Assembly: GCA_013365325.1 (NCBI GenBank) | Contig: JABVXV010000040.1 | Location: 62,001-126,000, forward strand | DNA length: 64,000 bases | Direction of reading: 5' to 3' | DNA from: Dipetalonema caudispina | Lineage: Eukaryota > Nematoda > Chromadorea > Rhabditida > Onchocercidae | In this document: positions 26,901 to 39,500 of the stretch, piece after piece | Position numbering within the stretch: position 1 is the stretch's first letter | Layout: the number at the start of each line of letters is the position of its first letter | Notes under the pieces: model-generated | What the model was told of the DNA's origin: nothing | Seen by the model: only the letters and a program-made list of their open reading frames with translations | The model's database searches: none | Made by a program: the position numbers and the translations under genes

Positions 26901-26957
26901 AATTTGAAATTAATCCGAAAATCTGAAGGTTTCATTTGGGTTCAAGCATTTCAAATT
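26901..26957. other. Imperfect hairpin, about 57 nt
   Basis: Outer arms AATTTGAAAT (26901-26910) and ATTTCAAATT (26948-26957) pair perfectly. Inside, AATCCGAA pairs with TTTGGGTT using two G-U pairs, and TGAA pairs with TTCA around a 3-nt loop. There is a 1/5 internal loop. It could be a small structured RNA or chance in A+T-rich DNA. Confidence 0.3.
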
Positions 26958-29900
26958 GTAGCGAAAAATGGTCAATCAAAGGCTATAAATCTATTTCTGA
27001 TAATCTTAAAGTAGTCTTTCATACAGACTAACTTTGACGAGATTCAAAATTTTAGTCAGTCAGTTAGTCGTACATTATAATTATTAAAATAAAACGGATT
27101 AAAAGTTCAAAAATAACTTTCCTCAATATTCTAAGTACGAAAAAAATCAGTAGATAAGATCGAATGCAAATTTTAAATTTAAAACTTAAGTGAAAATATT
27201 AATAGGTAATTTGATAGTCCCTTAATTTAGTAGTACATATTAAATCAAAATTACAAATTAAATAAAATTTGGATTGATTAAATTGAAATCCAATTCATTT
27301 TTTAAATTTAACTGTAACTGTAGCTAACACTCAGCCAATTATAAGTGATCTGCAAAAAAAGAAAATTGCCTAAACAAATATCAACAATATATTAATCAAG
27401 CTGATATGTACGCAGATATTAGCATAACCTTTACTTAACCCCATAACTAAGAGGATCTTATAATCTTCAGATAGTACAAATGCTAGGAAAGTAGATCCGT
27501 AACCTTTAAACGACCGAACTCAACCATAATTGCAAATAAAAATATAATCGAATGTTCTAAATTTAAATATACTACAAAAAAAAAAAAAAAAAAGAAGATG
27601 CTACGGAAAAAATGAAATTAAAAATCATTGTATGGTACTTAATATATAAGAAAGCGTACCATTTGCATTTATATGAATGTAAAATAAATGAGTAGTATAT
27701 CGTGACTAAGCTTTGTTGAATTCAATATGTAAACAGTAATAGTGAATGAAGAGGTATGTAGTTATTAGACAGGTATTTGAAGTACCACCCTCAATTCAAT
27801 TCTCTGTCTGAAAATCACTCTTCTCAGCCCTTTTTCATATTTGAACTAACCTCTTACATTCTTACAAAAAGTCATTTCCAACCAAAAATAGAACTAAACG
27901 TGAATTTACTCAAAAATAATGAATTAACACTCTATTTTAAAAGTAAATTTGAAAATATTTTGAAAACAAATTTAGCAATTTGTTTTTTGCTATAATTGTA
28001 TGTAAGATCTTTGATGAATGAAACTGTTGCATTTCCTAATGAGTTCATTTCACAACCAATTTTTAAATATAAATACAATATTCGACAAGCTACTTACTCT
28101 CTTCGTACGATTCCTCTATAATTCCATTAGAACAAATTACTTGCGAGAAAAAAAGGTTATAATATTCGAAATTTATAAATGTAGGTTAAAAATTCAAGAG
28201 GATAAAATTGAGCGCATTTGAGTACTTTCCCATATATAATTGGATATAGGGTCGGATTCATCAGGTCAGAAATTGAAAAAAACGGAAGAAGCAAATAAAT
28301 GACATATTCGAAAAGTGCATCTTAATAAAATGCATGTTCTCATTTTTTAAATGTCAAAAAACACAGTTAATTTCATTCAGAGGAAGTGAGCTGGGCTTAT
28401 TTGGACAAAAATATTCAAATTTTAGCCTGGAAGCAAAATACCTCAATTTTTACGCACTAAAAGAAAACGCAATTAGACTAAAAATAATCAAATCAAATAA
28501 TCCTTGCTGCATGTCTATCACGACGATTGTACACACAGCATCACATTTCTGGAAAGTAATTAAAGATCTCAAAAGATCAATCGATCTACTCCTAAGCATT
28601 ACGACCAATTTGGAGATCACCGGATGCGCATCTTAACGCACAGCAGTACAATTTCCATTTTTGCAGCAATCATAACAAAGCTATAGGATTTGAAGCGAAC
28701 TGACCGGAATGAATTTTGAAACAGATTAAGCAAAATTAAAGTTTAAGCCAGAATTTTTGGATCGCACAGAGTATCTAATTCGAAAAGGAATTATTTTTGG
28801 TACAAAAATGGAAGATGGAACAACGCACTGTGACATTACAGAAAATATGCAATTTAAAATCTTCAATTTGGTGACCCATTAATTCGTCCTTTTTACTGGT
28901 TGATAAGAAACCAAACAATTAAAACTTTGCAACAATGGAAAGAATAAAAAAGGCTACAATATGGAAGGATGGTAATCATTTAATAAATTATTGGAGTTGA
29001 AATTCAAACTTGAAATATATAACCTTTAATTGTTAGGTAGTAAAGGAAGACTGCATTTGGCATAATAAATCGAAAGGAAAATTACAGCATAGAAATTTCA
29101 GTATCGTTCAACATATACATTAGTTCTATTACCTTAAACCAGATGTTTGTACGATTCCATTAAACTGATGAAAATGAAATGAAGAACCTCAAGTATATTG
29201 CTACACCGCCGTATCTCATAAAGTATCAGAATTAAGCCATATGGTACTTAAAATCGCTCATTTTAATTGGAAATAAATTTTTACTATACAATTAATTTTA
29301 GAAATAAAAGTTTGTTTTGGAGAAAATTGAAATTTGTGAAATCCCGTCAGCAAAGCAAAATTATTATATTTGATAAATTTGTCCATCTATTAATTTGCCA
29401 AATAAAACTTTGAAAAATCGTAATTGAAGGTATGATAATGTGATAAACTTTAATAGAATTCTTACTCCTTTCTCTTTACTCTCAGAAAAGAGAACGTTAA
29501 CAAAGTCTATCGGTGCTGTAAGAAAGAATATAATATAATACAATAAACTACTGAGTGTTGTAGATGGTTAAAAAAATGAAAAGATGGACAGAAAAACTTT
29601 GATGATAAAATTATCAAACAATATATCTGCATGAAATTCTGTAGGAAACTAAGCAAAATGGTATTGAACAATATCGTATACCTGTATTAAGGTAAAACCA
29701 GCTTACATCATCTATTAATATTACAATTCTTGTTTAAACTTTAAAAAAATGTTTGAAATTTATTTAAACAACAGAATAAGAACTGAAATTATTCAGGAAA
29801 AAGGAAACATTTGGGAATCAATCATATTTGATGGTGAATTGATGTAAAACGCATACTAATGAGATGATAGCAAGCGGCTGAATGATAAGCATCTTGTTAA

Positions 29901-30837
29901 TAAGCAGAATTATTATCATTACAAACTTGTTGTTATCTCATAATTCAGAGCAGGGCAAGAGAACTGTACAATCATTATCATCGAAATTATTATTTATTAT
30001 TGTTAATTTACTATCATTATGTAAGCTTACGATCATAAACCATATGAACACTGCGATATCTCACAATATTTCAATAATCATTGCAAACAAGAAATTATGT
30101 ATGTAACTGTTAGAGTAATAATCAACTTGCAACTATATGACGATTACCATTACAATTACTAACATCTCTATGTAATACTTATCATTTATTATCAGTCAGT
30201 CATAAAAATCCAAAGGAAGCTGATCCAATCTAATGAAACGTCGAATAGAAGTGCGTTCTGCTGAAATCGAAAGAAATTGAAGCAAAAAAAAAACACCAGC
30301 GGCAAGCATTTAATTTTAACATATACAGAAAAGAGAATTTTAAGAAGTGATCAAATATTGGAGAATTAACAATAATTCAATCAAAAGAGGAGCTTTATTT
30401 TGTTATAACCTGAAATGTGTTATCTGATAACAAGGAGAAATGAGTACTGCGCTTGCGATACACTTAGGTATCTTTGTTAAGAGAAGTAAAACATAAAAAG
30501 TATTATGGGAGCGAACATTTTCAAATGAATTATCCACTGATTAGTTTCTGAACGATAATTTTGTTACAATTTTGAAACTTAAGAAGAAAGACAACATTCT
30601 CATATAGTTTGCATAATTCACTCAGAATAAACAAACTACAAAAAGAGGGCAAAAATGATAGGATTGTAATTTATTTTGGCTTCTCTGACAAAATGGCCAT
30701 AAAACTATTTCTAAGCTTGACATATTTTATCTTTCGTTTTATCATATTCTCTTTTTTTTCTTTTTAATATAAATTGTAAAGCACAGTGCTGTCAAAATTC
30801 TTCCTACGACGAAAATCAAATTTGCGTCACTTGTAGG

Positions 30838-30859
30838 AGTCCAATGCAAAGATTGGACT
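30838..30859. other. Short perfect hairpin
   Basis: AGTCCAAT and ATTGGACT flank a 6-nt loop GCAAAG. Four further pairs (three of the next five being A-U, G-C or G-U) extend it outward around one mismatch. It contains more G+C than its surroundings. Function unknown. Confidence 0.4.
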
Positions 30860-31359
30860 TATGCGTAAAATAGCCTATATCAGTTTAAAATATCACCTAT
30901 TACAATTTCTTATATAAAAATCACGCACGTAAAGTTTACAGATTGTGAGCATAGTTATGTTGGTTTGATATACTACGAATGAAATCATTGAAATCAGGCC
31001 TTGCTGCTACTGTTCAATATCACCTATGATAAGAGAATATGGCTAAGGTCAGGAATGCAATCTTTTCCAGTCATTCTTGCACTTTTACTATGGTTTAAAA
31101 AAATGAGGTCGTTAGAGCGATACACAAATTAATTAATTATTCATTCCTCTTTAGGAAGAAAGTTATTTAGAACATATGCGCATAATGTTTCAGTGACCTC
31201 GTCCCTGTAAGCTATCAGATCAGGAAAGAACAATTGCTCATTTTCCAGACCGCTCTTCCTATTCATTTGCTTATTTCTATACGGTATTCCGAACAGCTAG
31301 CAATTCTAGAAGAATATCAGAGTCACCAGAAAAATCGTTGGAAAAGTGAAAAGATGAGC

Positions 31360-31402
31360 TTTTTTTTAAAAAAAAAAAGTTTTTTTTTTTTTTTTTTTTT
31401 TT
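31360..31402. repeat. Adjacent T / A / T homopolymer tracts
   Basis: A run of T, a run of 11 A, GT-interruption and a run of about 22 T follow each other. They can fold on themselves and are likely unstable in length. Confidence 0.8.
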
Positions 31403-32698
31403 GAAAAACTGCCCGACAGGATTGAAATAAAAAGCTACGAAACATATGCTACCAAACAAAAAGCAATCCCTTTGTTGACGAAAATTTCAGTTTACAAAAT
31501 TCCTTCGAACGTAAGAGCAATTTGTCCAAAACTGAAATTCTTTCGCCTCCACCACATCGATAATACCGAAAGACAATATTTTTATACAACAAAATGAATT
31601 ATGTTTGAAAATTTCACTGAGAAATTAGGTTACCTAACGAGAAATTTTTTCTATAAATTACAGGAAATTCTAAAAGTTAGCAATAATTAGGAAAATTATA
31701 TCGATCAAGAAGTTTGTTCATAAATAAAATTAAATATTCATGAATTCCATATTTTAAATTATTATTTGATATCGAATACCAAATCTAATATTAAATTAAA
31801 TTCCGTTTCAAGTACGGAATATTACTATTATGCCTTTTGGTTCACAACCATACTACTTTCTGTATGAAAGGCAATCAGTTTCCGGTTAATTTTGCATAGG
31901 GAAAGACATTATCCGGAATATAACCACGGAAATATATGCATAGTTGACTAGTTACATTACATTATTGAATTTACTTTGATTATATTCAAACAGAATAGTT
32001 TAATTCCAGTATACACTGAAGAGGGAGTTGAATAAAGAAAGAAAATTACCTCAGAGCGAAAGTAAACATATCTGTAAACTGCCGACTGTTTTTTCAAGAA
32101 CTGAATTTGAATATCTGTGAAGAAAAAGAAGAAAATCTTGCACTAATAGTTGACAAACAAATGTAAATGCAATAATCTTTCGGCTCAACTACGACAGTCA
32201 ACTAATTTTCAACATCAGAATGCGGAATTTACTCAAAGGGTAAACCATAACCTTTGTTTATATTTCTCTTCTATAAAAATAGAAAAATAACGATCTCAAT
32301 TGCAGGAAATAGGAAACCCTAAGAAAAGCAATTGTAGAAACGATGCAATGTTAGTTATAGACGAAGTGCCACATAGTGGTAGTCAACTTGATAGTTAGTG
32401 ACTGGTACGAAACAGGTAAAAAATCGGAAAAAATTTTGTTTGAGTTGCATTAGTGTCTCATTAAAGTCTACAAAGTGTTCTCTATCACACAAATAATACC
32501 TATCAGTGAGAAGAAACTTTTCCGCTTTGCCGGTTGCCATGGAATCATGCGGAAAGGTAAAAGAGAAGAACATCACTCAATCAGTTGCTTGCATAACTTC
32601 GGACGTTAGAACCTTTGTTCGTACAGTGGGGAAAACTTCTCAGAATAGTTCCTTCTTTTACTTAAATTTCGAAATAAATCAAATCGGAAGGATACAAG

Positions 32699-32755
32699 AC
32701 AGAGAGAGAGGGAGAGAGAGAGAAGGAGAAAGAAAAGAAGGAAAAGAAAAATAGG
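32699..32755. repeat. Purine-rich GA microsatellite
   Basis: Imperfect (GA)n grading into GAAA/GGAAA repeats, almost pure purine on the + strand. The opposite strand gives spurious Ser/Leu/Phe frames. Confidence 0.85.
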
Positions 32756-32890
32756 AAAAATAAAATGCAATAATGTTGGAAGGAGTCATATAAACCATTT
32801 GAGCTATGAGATAGGTATGTGTAATGGACAATGTACGCATGGTGACAATTATATATTTGAAGGACAGACGAGAAATCACTTCCATTAAAA

Positions 32891-32912
32891 TAGACAGACA
32901 GACAGACAGACA
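32891..32912. repeat. (GACA)n microsatellite
   Basis: About five tandem copies of the tetramer AGAC. Confidence 0.85.
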
Positions 32913-35900
32913 AATGACAAACTTTCAAACCAACAGATGGACAAAGAGAAAAGAGAGAAGTGGACAAACAGGTGTTGTAGTAAATAAATAAATTGCATGG
33001 AGAAAGACGTGGCCATTTCAGTGGATCTCATAAATAGTCCATAATTAGTTATGCTACGGCAAACCACTAACGTGAATCCCAAATACATCGAATTTCACGG
33101 TTGATTTTGAAAGAGCAAGGAAAGGTCAAATTTCAGGACAAAATAGACAATTTCCACCTTTAAATTCTTCCTATTAAATTAATAAATGATAAACATCAAA
33201 AGCTTATCTATCTAGCACGGTTGAATAAACAGCTGTGTTCCGGCAGAAGTTGTTGTACTACACTGAAAGCCAAATAATCCTAAACATTTAATTTATTACT
33301 CGGATAGATCGAAACAACTACTACTTTGGTTTTACACTATCAAAAATTTTTACATCTTCTTTTTTCCACAGCAAGGAAAAAAGCAACTAATTGGGTTAAC
33401 AAAAAAAAAAAAAACTTCAGTGGAAGATTTTAGAAGACTACATAAATTTACAACAAATGATGAATATTCCATGAAATCTCAACAGTCTGATTCCATTATC
33501 CGAAATGCGAAACAGCACCAAAACTGGCTTCTGCAAATCAATACTGAATGGTAATAAGTAACCATAAGATGGGAATTTTGCGTTGATCATAAACAAGAAT
33601 TGTAGCTGTTGAATACTTCCCGATTCATTGAATTTATATAGTTTACCAATAATCAATTCTTGAATATGGAAGTAGTAAACAAAAAATTGAAATTAATTTT
33701 GCCAACAATTTATTTTCATTCCACAGATGATAATTTGAATTTTCACCTCATCCATCATACAATTTAATCTTTTAGGCAATATCCGATATTAGAGACGCAA
33801 CGAACCGAGTGCTGTTCATCACTGGCTGTCAGTTTGTCGGACCAGCTTGTCAGCTTAGCTAATGTTTTCAATTTAATTCACCACCTATATAGATAACTAA
33901 TCCAAAATATGGGTCTAAAGTCACAAGCAGTCAGAGCTTCCTTCTTTAAACATTGATGGATTTCCATTATTAAATTAAAATCTAAAAATTTGATCCGGAG
34001 CTAATTTGAATTATTTAAAATATGATTAAAATTAAATAGATAAGATGAAAAGAAGTAAAAATATCAAGAATTTTTACTCCAATAAAATAACAAAGCAAAA
34101 TTTCAACTTCTGTCTTTGAAATAAAACCATAAAATTATTAAAATTACAATGAAATAATATCGTCATATACCTGCGGGATGAAAAAAGCATTATGAATTGT
34201 ATAGTGGTAGACTACAAATGAGAAATTACTGAAAATAATTGTTTGTCAGTCCCTTTAGTCAGTAAGAAGCAATTAATTGGAAAGAAATGAATGAAATATT
34301 TGAATGCAGCGATTTATTGCACTGATGAAAACATCCAATCGTGTAAATTTGCCTTTTTAAGAAAAATTCAAGTTTCAAACGAAAGGAACATACATGCCGA
34401 TCAGTGCACATTTTCGTGATGTACGATGTTCAATGATCATTTCATACTAGGTCAGAAGTCATACGATCATGATATATTGAAATTGCAAAAAGGACACAGT
34501 ATAATTTCGAATACTTAATTTACACAACGAAATGAAACTTGCTTACTGAAAAACGGATCAAAAACAGGATCAACTGGACTATTTGTCGCTGCTCAGTGAA
34601 GCGTAAATTGTGAGTGCTCCCAAATATGCCCTATTCTTAATATGATAAAATAATTCACTGAAGTGATATTATTTCTTACATTTTTGGAAATAACAAAAAA
34701 TCTTTATCAAGAAAAAAAAATTGAAACATATATTCCTTTTCAAAAATTTTTGAAATGACTGATAAGTTATGATCCCACTAAATTATTGAGCTTTTGTGAG
34801 ATAAAGAAAGTGATCTTTCACGACCAGTTCTATTCAGAAAATTTGAAATTTCGAAATCGAAGGTTTCAAATAGAAATCTAAAAAACGTTCCTCATTTTAA
34901 ACTTTTCTCCAACAATGGTAAATAGACTGAATCTGAAATCGGAAAAAGAAATGAAATCTATGCATCTTTGTCTTTACAGGAAGTAACCTGAACAAGCGGT
35001 ATACCGAATATTCGTATCTTCCTGAAAAATTTTATTCAACAATGCATCTCAACTTGGCCTTAAATTTATTCCAAACTCCATTGCCTTGTCCTTTTATACA
35101 TTACCGTAAATGTATCAATCATCCCATTTATAGGTCATTGGCCTATTGCGCTGAGATATAAACATAATAAAAAAAAAGCTATGAAATATTTTTTCTCCCC
35201 CATTCTTTAATAATTTAAATTAGCTTCATTATCCGTGCCAAAATTTTGCTTTCTTTTTCTGAGACAAAGGAATCATTCATGGCTCAAAATGATCTGATCA
35301 TTACTGTTAATAAAAAGGATGACAGGAAGGAGGAAAGCAAATTCTCTGAGAGAGAAAGATGTACTTGGCAATTAGTTTATTCTTTTCATCATATCAACAA
35401 GAAGAAGGAAGAATGAATAACGAAATGAGTAACAGCAATTAAAAAATATTTGAAATAGGTAACTGTGCCCCAATAGAGACAAACGATAAAGGAAGAATAA
35501 TTGGTTGGTAGGGGTTAAAGTTAAAAATGCAATTCTCGAGAATTCGGGAAATACGATTGTTACAATAAAAAGCAATAGATAATATTTGTTGTATGCAAAT
35601 TGTTCACATTCATTGTTATCACTTTTGTTAAGTTTCAAAATTGAACAAATTTGGTGGAAAATATATTGATGGAAAAGTTACAAAATTTGCTACAAAACAA
35701 AGAAGGCAAATGTTAATGGCCTAAATCTTTAAGAAACAGCAAAAGAAAAACAAATCACTTTGTCGCTTATAATCTTTCTTTTCTCCTTCTATTCTCTCTC
35801 CTTTTTTTCAACATTGTGCAATTTCTCGTCTGAATCGAGTTTAAGAATTCTTTTTTTTTTGATGAATTTAATCGTTGACAGTTCGTTTGGTTTTACAAAA

Positions 35901-38900
35901 AAAAGTTAGGAAAATGTGACAAGACATTAATTTACTACAATTTTTCCCTACAATTCTTAAAATAATTCATTTTGCCTGAATAGATTTCAAGTGGCATATT
36001 CTGCCATACGGCTGTCACCACTACTAAGTAGATAAGGGAAAACTTGGGAGGAATGAGGTGAAGAAAATGAGGGATATGAATGACCTCGACCTTGATAAGA
36101 CTAAATTGCAAGTATCCTAAGAATAGATGGCAGAAATTTTTCATAGCATATCGCGGATCAATCACAACCGATCAATAAATCTTTGAAGGAAAAAATAGAT
36201 TTTCGAGTCGGTCAAATGAACTTTAACCGATACTGTCCCGTTCCACATGTAATTCCGCAAGAAAAAAAAAAAAATTACTTCGTACAAATTACCCATCACA
36301 AGGTCGAACAATTAGAAAGCTATGGTAAGGAATGATGGGACCAGAAATGATTCCTTTGCATTGTAATAGGAAGAAGTCCTTTTTCCACAATTTATTATTC
36401 CACTTCATAAAACAGCTGAAAATAATCGTTACGGAATGATAACCAACTAAGAGCACATATCCTTCAACGATTTACCAAAGGCGTTTAGTTTGGATTCCAT
36501 ACGTGTTGATTGTTCCATGTCACAACTGTATTTGGTTGTAGACTTTCGAATTTTGGTTTTATTTGTGACAGAAAAATATCTCCAAGTTAGTCGTAGTAAC
36601 AAGCAACTGTCTTAATCGTAAATCAACACTTACCGAATATTTCGGAAGAGTATGCAGACTTGACCAATTTAATGAATTTCATTATCAGTTTCACGAAAAA
36701 TTACCAATTTACAGTGAAATCTGTCAAAAATCGCAATTGAAATACCTTATGAAATCTATCCAATCCGTAAAGTGTCATTAAACAATTTTATTGAGATCTA
36801 ACATTTCTTTCAATGATTATATATTTCTTTCCTTTCTTCTTCTTCTTCTTATCCTCGTATCTGAGCAGTTGCTGATTGAAAAGAAAGTAAAAAGTCAATT
36901 TTTGAATTCCCACAAATTGCTGTCGTACATTGAGAACAATTTCTATTTAGTTCACTAACAGTATAACAGTTGTAGGAAAATCAACTGAAATATCCTTCCG
37001 AAACCATTTCTAGAAGTTGAAATATGAAAATGAACAACATGCGATTGTACCTCTCCAAGGGAAGTTTGGATCACATACGTCTTCCCATATGAATGATTTG
37101 AAATTGAAATCGATTCTGAATAGAATTCTCAGCTGATACCAAAATACCGCTGCACATATGACATATTTTCACAGTATGGAAATTCCAACAGCTAAAAATA
37201 ACAAAATGCATAATAAAGCATATTTTGTCACGATTGTTATAAATTCTGATTTTTCGATCGGATCTTAAAAAAATTGAGTTTTGAAACAAATGATATCTTA
37301 TTGAAGACCCATAAAAATAATTGAAGGAAAGATGAATTAACGATACCCTCGCTAATGGGTAATTTAAATGATGCGATCGAGATTAACAGCAATAACAATT
37401 GAAATAATAAACTTTTTTTAATGATATTAGGATCAGAAAAGATTTACCCGTAGGGATTTCTCCGCGATAATATGTCCCGTTTTACTCACTAATCAAACGT
37501 ACTTATAAAAGGTGCAAATCTTCCTCTGAATTGTTTCATCCAAACAAATTAACAACTCTCCTCTAACTTAAGGATAATTTGGGTATCAATCAAAAGTCAT
37601 CTGGCCAAACCAAATTCAAAGAAAATTTTATCGTTCTCAAACAACCTTTCGTTACAAAAATGATATAAGCATGTTTTGATCAATGTGTAACTTTTCAAAT
37701 TTTGAAAAGATAGAATTAGAAACTACTTCTTACAAAGTTAATGCAATCTTCGATCGGGATTACTTAACAATAGATGAAGTAAGAGCAAAGGTAAAGTAGT
37801 AAGAAAAGGTGAAGAGGAGAAGAGATTTAATTAAGGTAAGTGAATCATGCCAATAATTTGAAAATAATTCATGCTACTATCATGACAGGAATCATTAATG
37901 TGCTAGAAATGGGAGGGGGTATCGGAGTGTAAAAGGATGAATCTACTACAGCAAAGAACGGAGAAGAAGGAAGGCATGATAGCCAATGTGATTCACCTGT
38001 ACTTCTTCCTCCTATCTTCTGCTCACATTTTACAATGCTCTAAAATAAATATTGCGAACAATTTGGAATTTGTCAATTTCCTCATAAATTTACATCTATC
38101 GTATCACAAAGTGAATGTCCATTTTGTGATGAACATGGGATAATAAGTTGAAGGAAGGGGAATAAAAGGGAAGAGAGATGTAAAAGAGGAAAAGAAGGAG
38201 CAAAGTTTAAAAACATTTGAAATAGCAAATCTTTGTGATGATTACCAAAACCAAATGTCACTAATTGAATTCCTCAAAAGAGTTTATGATGAAATTGTCC
38301 CTAAAATGATTTTATTTGATCTATTTCAAGCAGATTGATTTTTATGAGTGAGCAAAGATATATCATTGAATGCGTCTATCCGATTCGTTCATTTATCGTT
38401 TGCTGATATAACAGTTGCACCTGAAACGGATAGAGCTAATCATAGTACAGATGAGGGAAAGGTTACGAGGTCACGAGCAATCATTTCAAGTGGTGATTGC
38501 TGAGCAACGAAGTATCGGCAAAAAATAGTAGCATTATAGGTACGTATGTTTAATACATGGGAAAAAAGAGAAGAAAATTACTAACACAAAGCAAATGCGT
38601 TGTTGGAGTAGTGCACGAAAATCGATCAATTCAATAGCTTAAAAAAACAGCGACAAAAGGTCAGAGGTTACAACCAATGCGCCAGATGTCGTTTCTCCAA
38701 CATTAACGGTAACCATTGTTATTATTACCGTTGTAATCAGTTATTTGCTCCAAGTATACTTTGAACAATGCATTAAAAGTATATATATATAAACATACAT
38801 GTTTGTGAATGGATCGATTTTTCAGGAATTAAACATTTCAGGAAGTATCCATTACTTTTCTCCGGAAATTTCCACATTCAACGAAAAGTCAAATCATTCG

Positions 38901-39340
38901 TTTAATAGCAAAACTTTCTTCTTAACAAAATTGATGTACCAGAACAACTTCAAACAATTAGAGCTTTTAACTATCCGAAAACGCATTTTTCACTTCAATC
39001 ACAATCCATACAAATTTTTCAAGAAAAAAAAAAACTATCTAAAACTTATTTTTATTTTGAAAAATTTGAAAATTTTCTTGGATAATATCAATTTTGCTAA
39101 GAAGAAAGTTTTGCTATTAAAACAGTATGAGAATTGGAAATTAGAATCTGTAAATCAATTATGATCAATAAATCAATCATAATGGTATAGATGTCTATGT
39201 ATGTCAGTGGTTGTGACGGATAAAGTGACAAAACAAACATTTTCAGGGGTACTAGAACATGGAATGTAGTGAAAAGCTATTAGTAAAAGTAATAAGTTGT
39301 CTTCAGTGTAAGAAGTATCAGTAAAATTATGATACTACGA

Positions 39341-39396
39341 TTGTCCCTAGGCCAAACATAGGAAATAGTTGTCCCTAGACCGCACAGAGGAGATAT
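39341..39396. repeat. Two-copy 28-bp imperfect tandem repeat
   Basis: Both copies begin TTGTCCCTAG (39341 and 39369). By hand alignment 22 of 28 positions match. Another TGTCCC follows at about 39402. Nothing else in the neighbourhood resembles it. Confidence 0.6.
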
Positions 39397-39500
39397 AAAC
39401 ATGTCCCGGTCACGAACTATCAATGGCATACTAATCTAACACAGCCTTCATTAGTGAAATTAGATTCTTACCTTTTTTTTTTGCTCTTATTGAATAAAAA

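Larger units (their letters stand above)
26682..39500. other. Gene desert, left part (A-rich on the + strand)
   Basis: About 13 kb without a credible coding exon on either strand. Open frames such as 38799-39164 (+, Lys/Asn/Phe-rich) and 28334-28636 (+) look like chance frames in A+T-rich DNA. Sampled lines usually have more A than T on the + strand (not counted throughout), as in the introns of the minus-strand FERM gene. Microsatellites lie at 32699-32755 and 32891-32912, and an A/T homopolymer pair at 31360-31402. Small hairpins lie at 26901-26957, 30838-30859 and 31800-31820, and a 28-bp imperfect tandem duplication at 39341-39396. A distant non-coding first exon or promoter of the FERM gene could be here. 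Confidence 0.4.

Noticed and set aside
37444..37470. TACCCGTAGGG, with the seed of the miR-51/100 family.
   Set aside because: No complementary arm is found nearby, so no hairpin precursor.
38799..39164. Plus-strand 121-codon open frame starting ATG.
   Set aside because: It is dominated by Lys, Asn, Phe and Ile from A+T-rich sequence, with no domain and no splice or trans-splice context.
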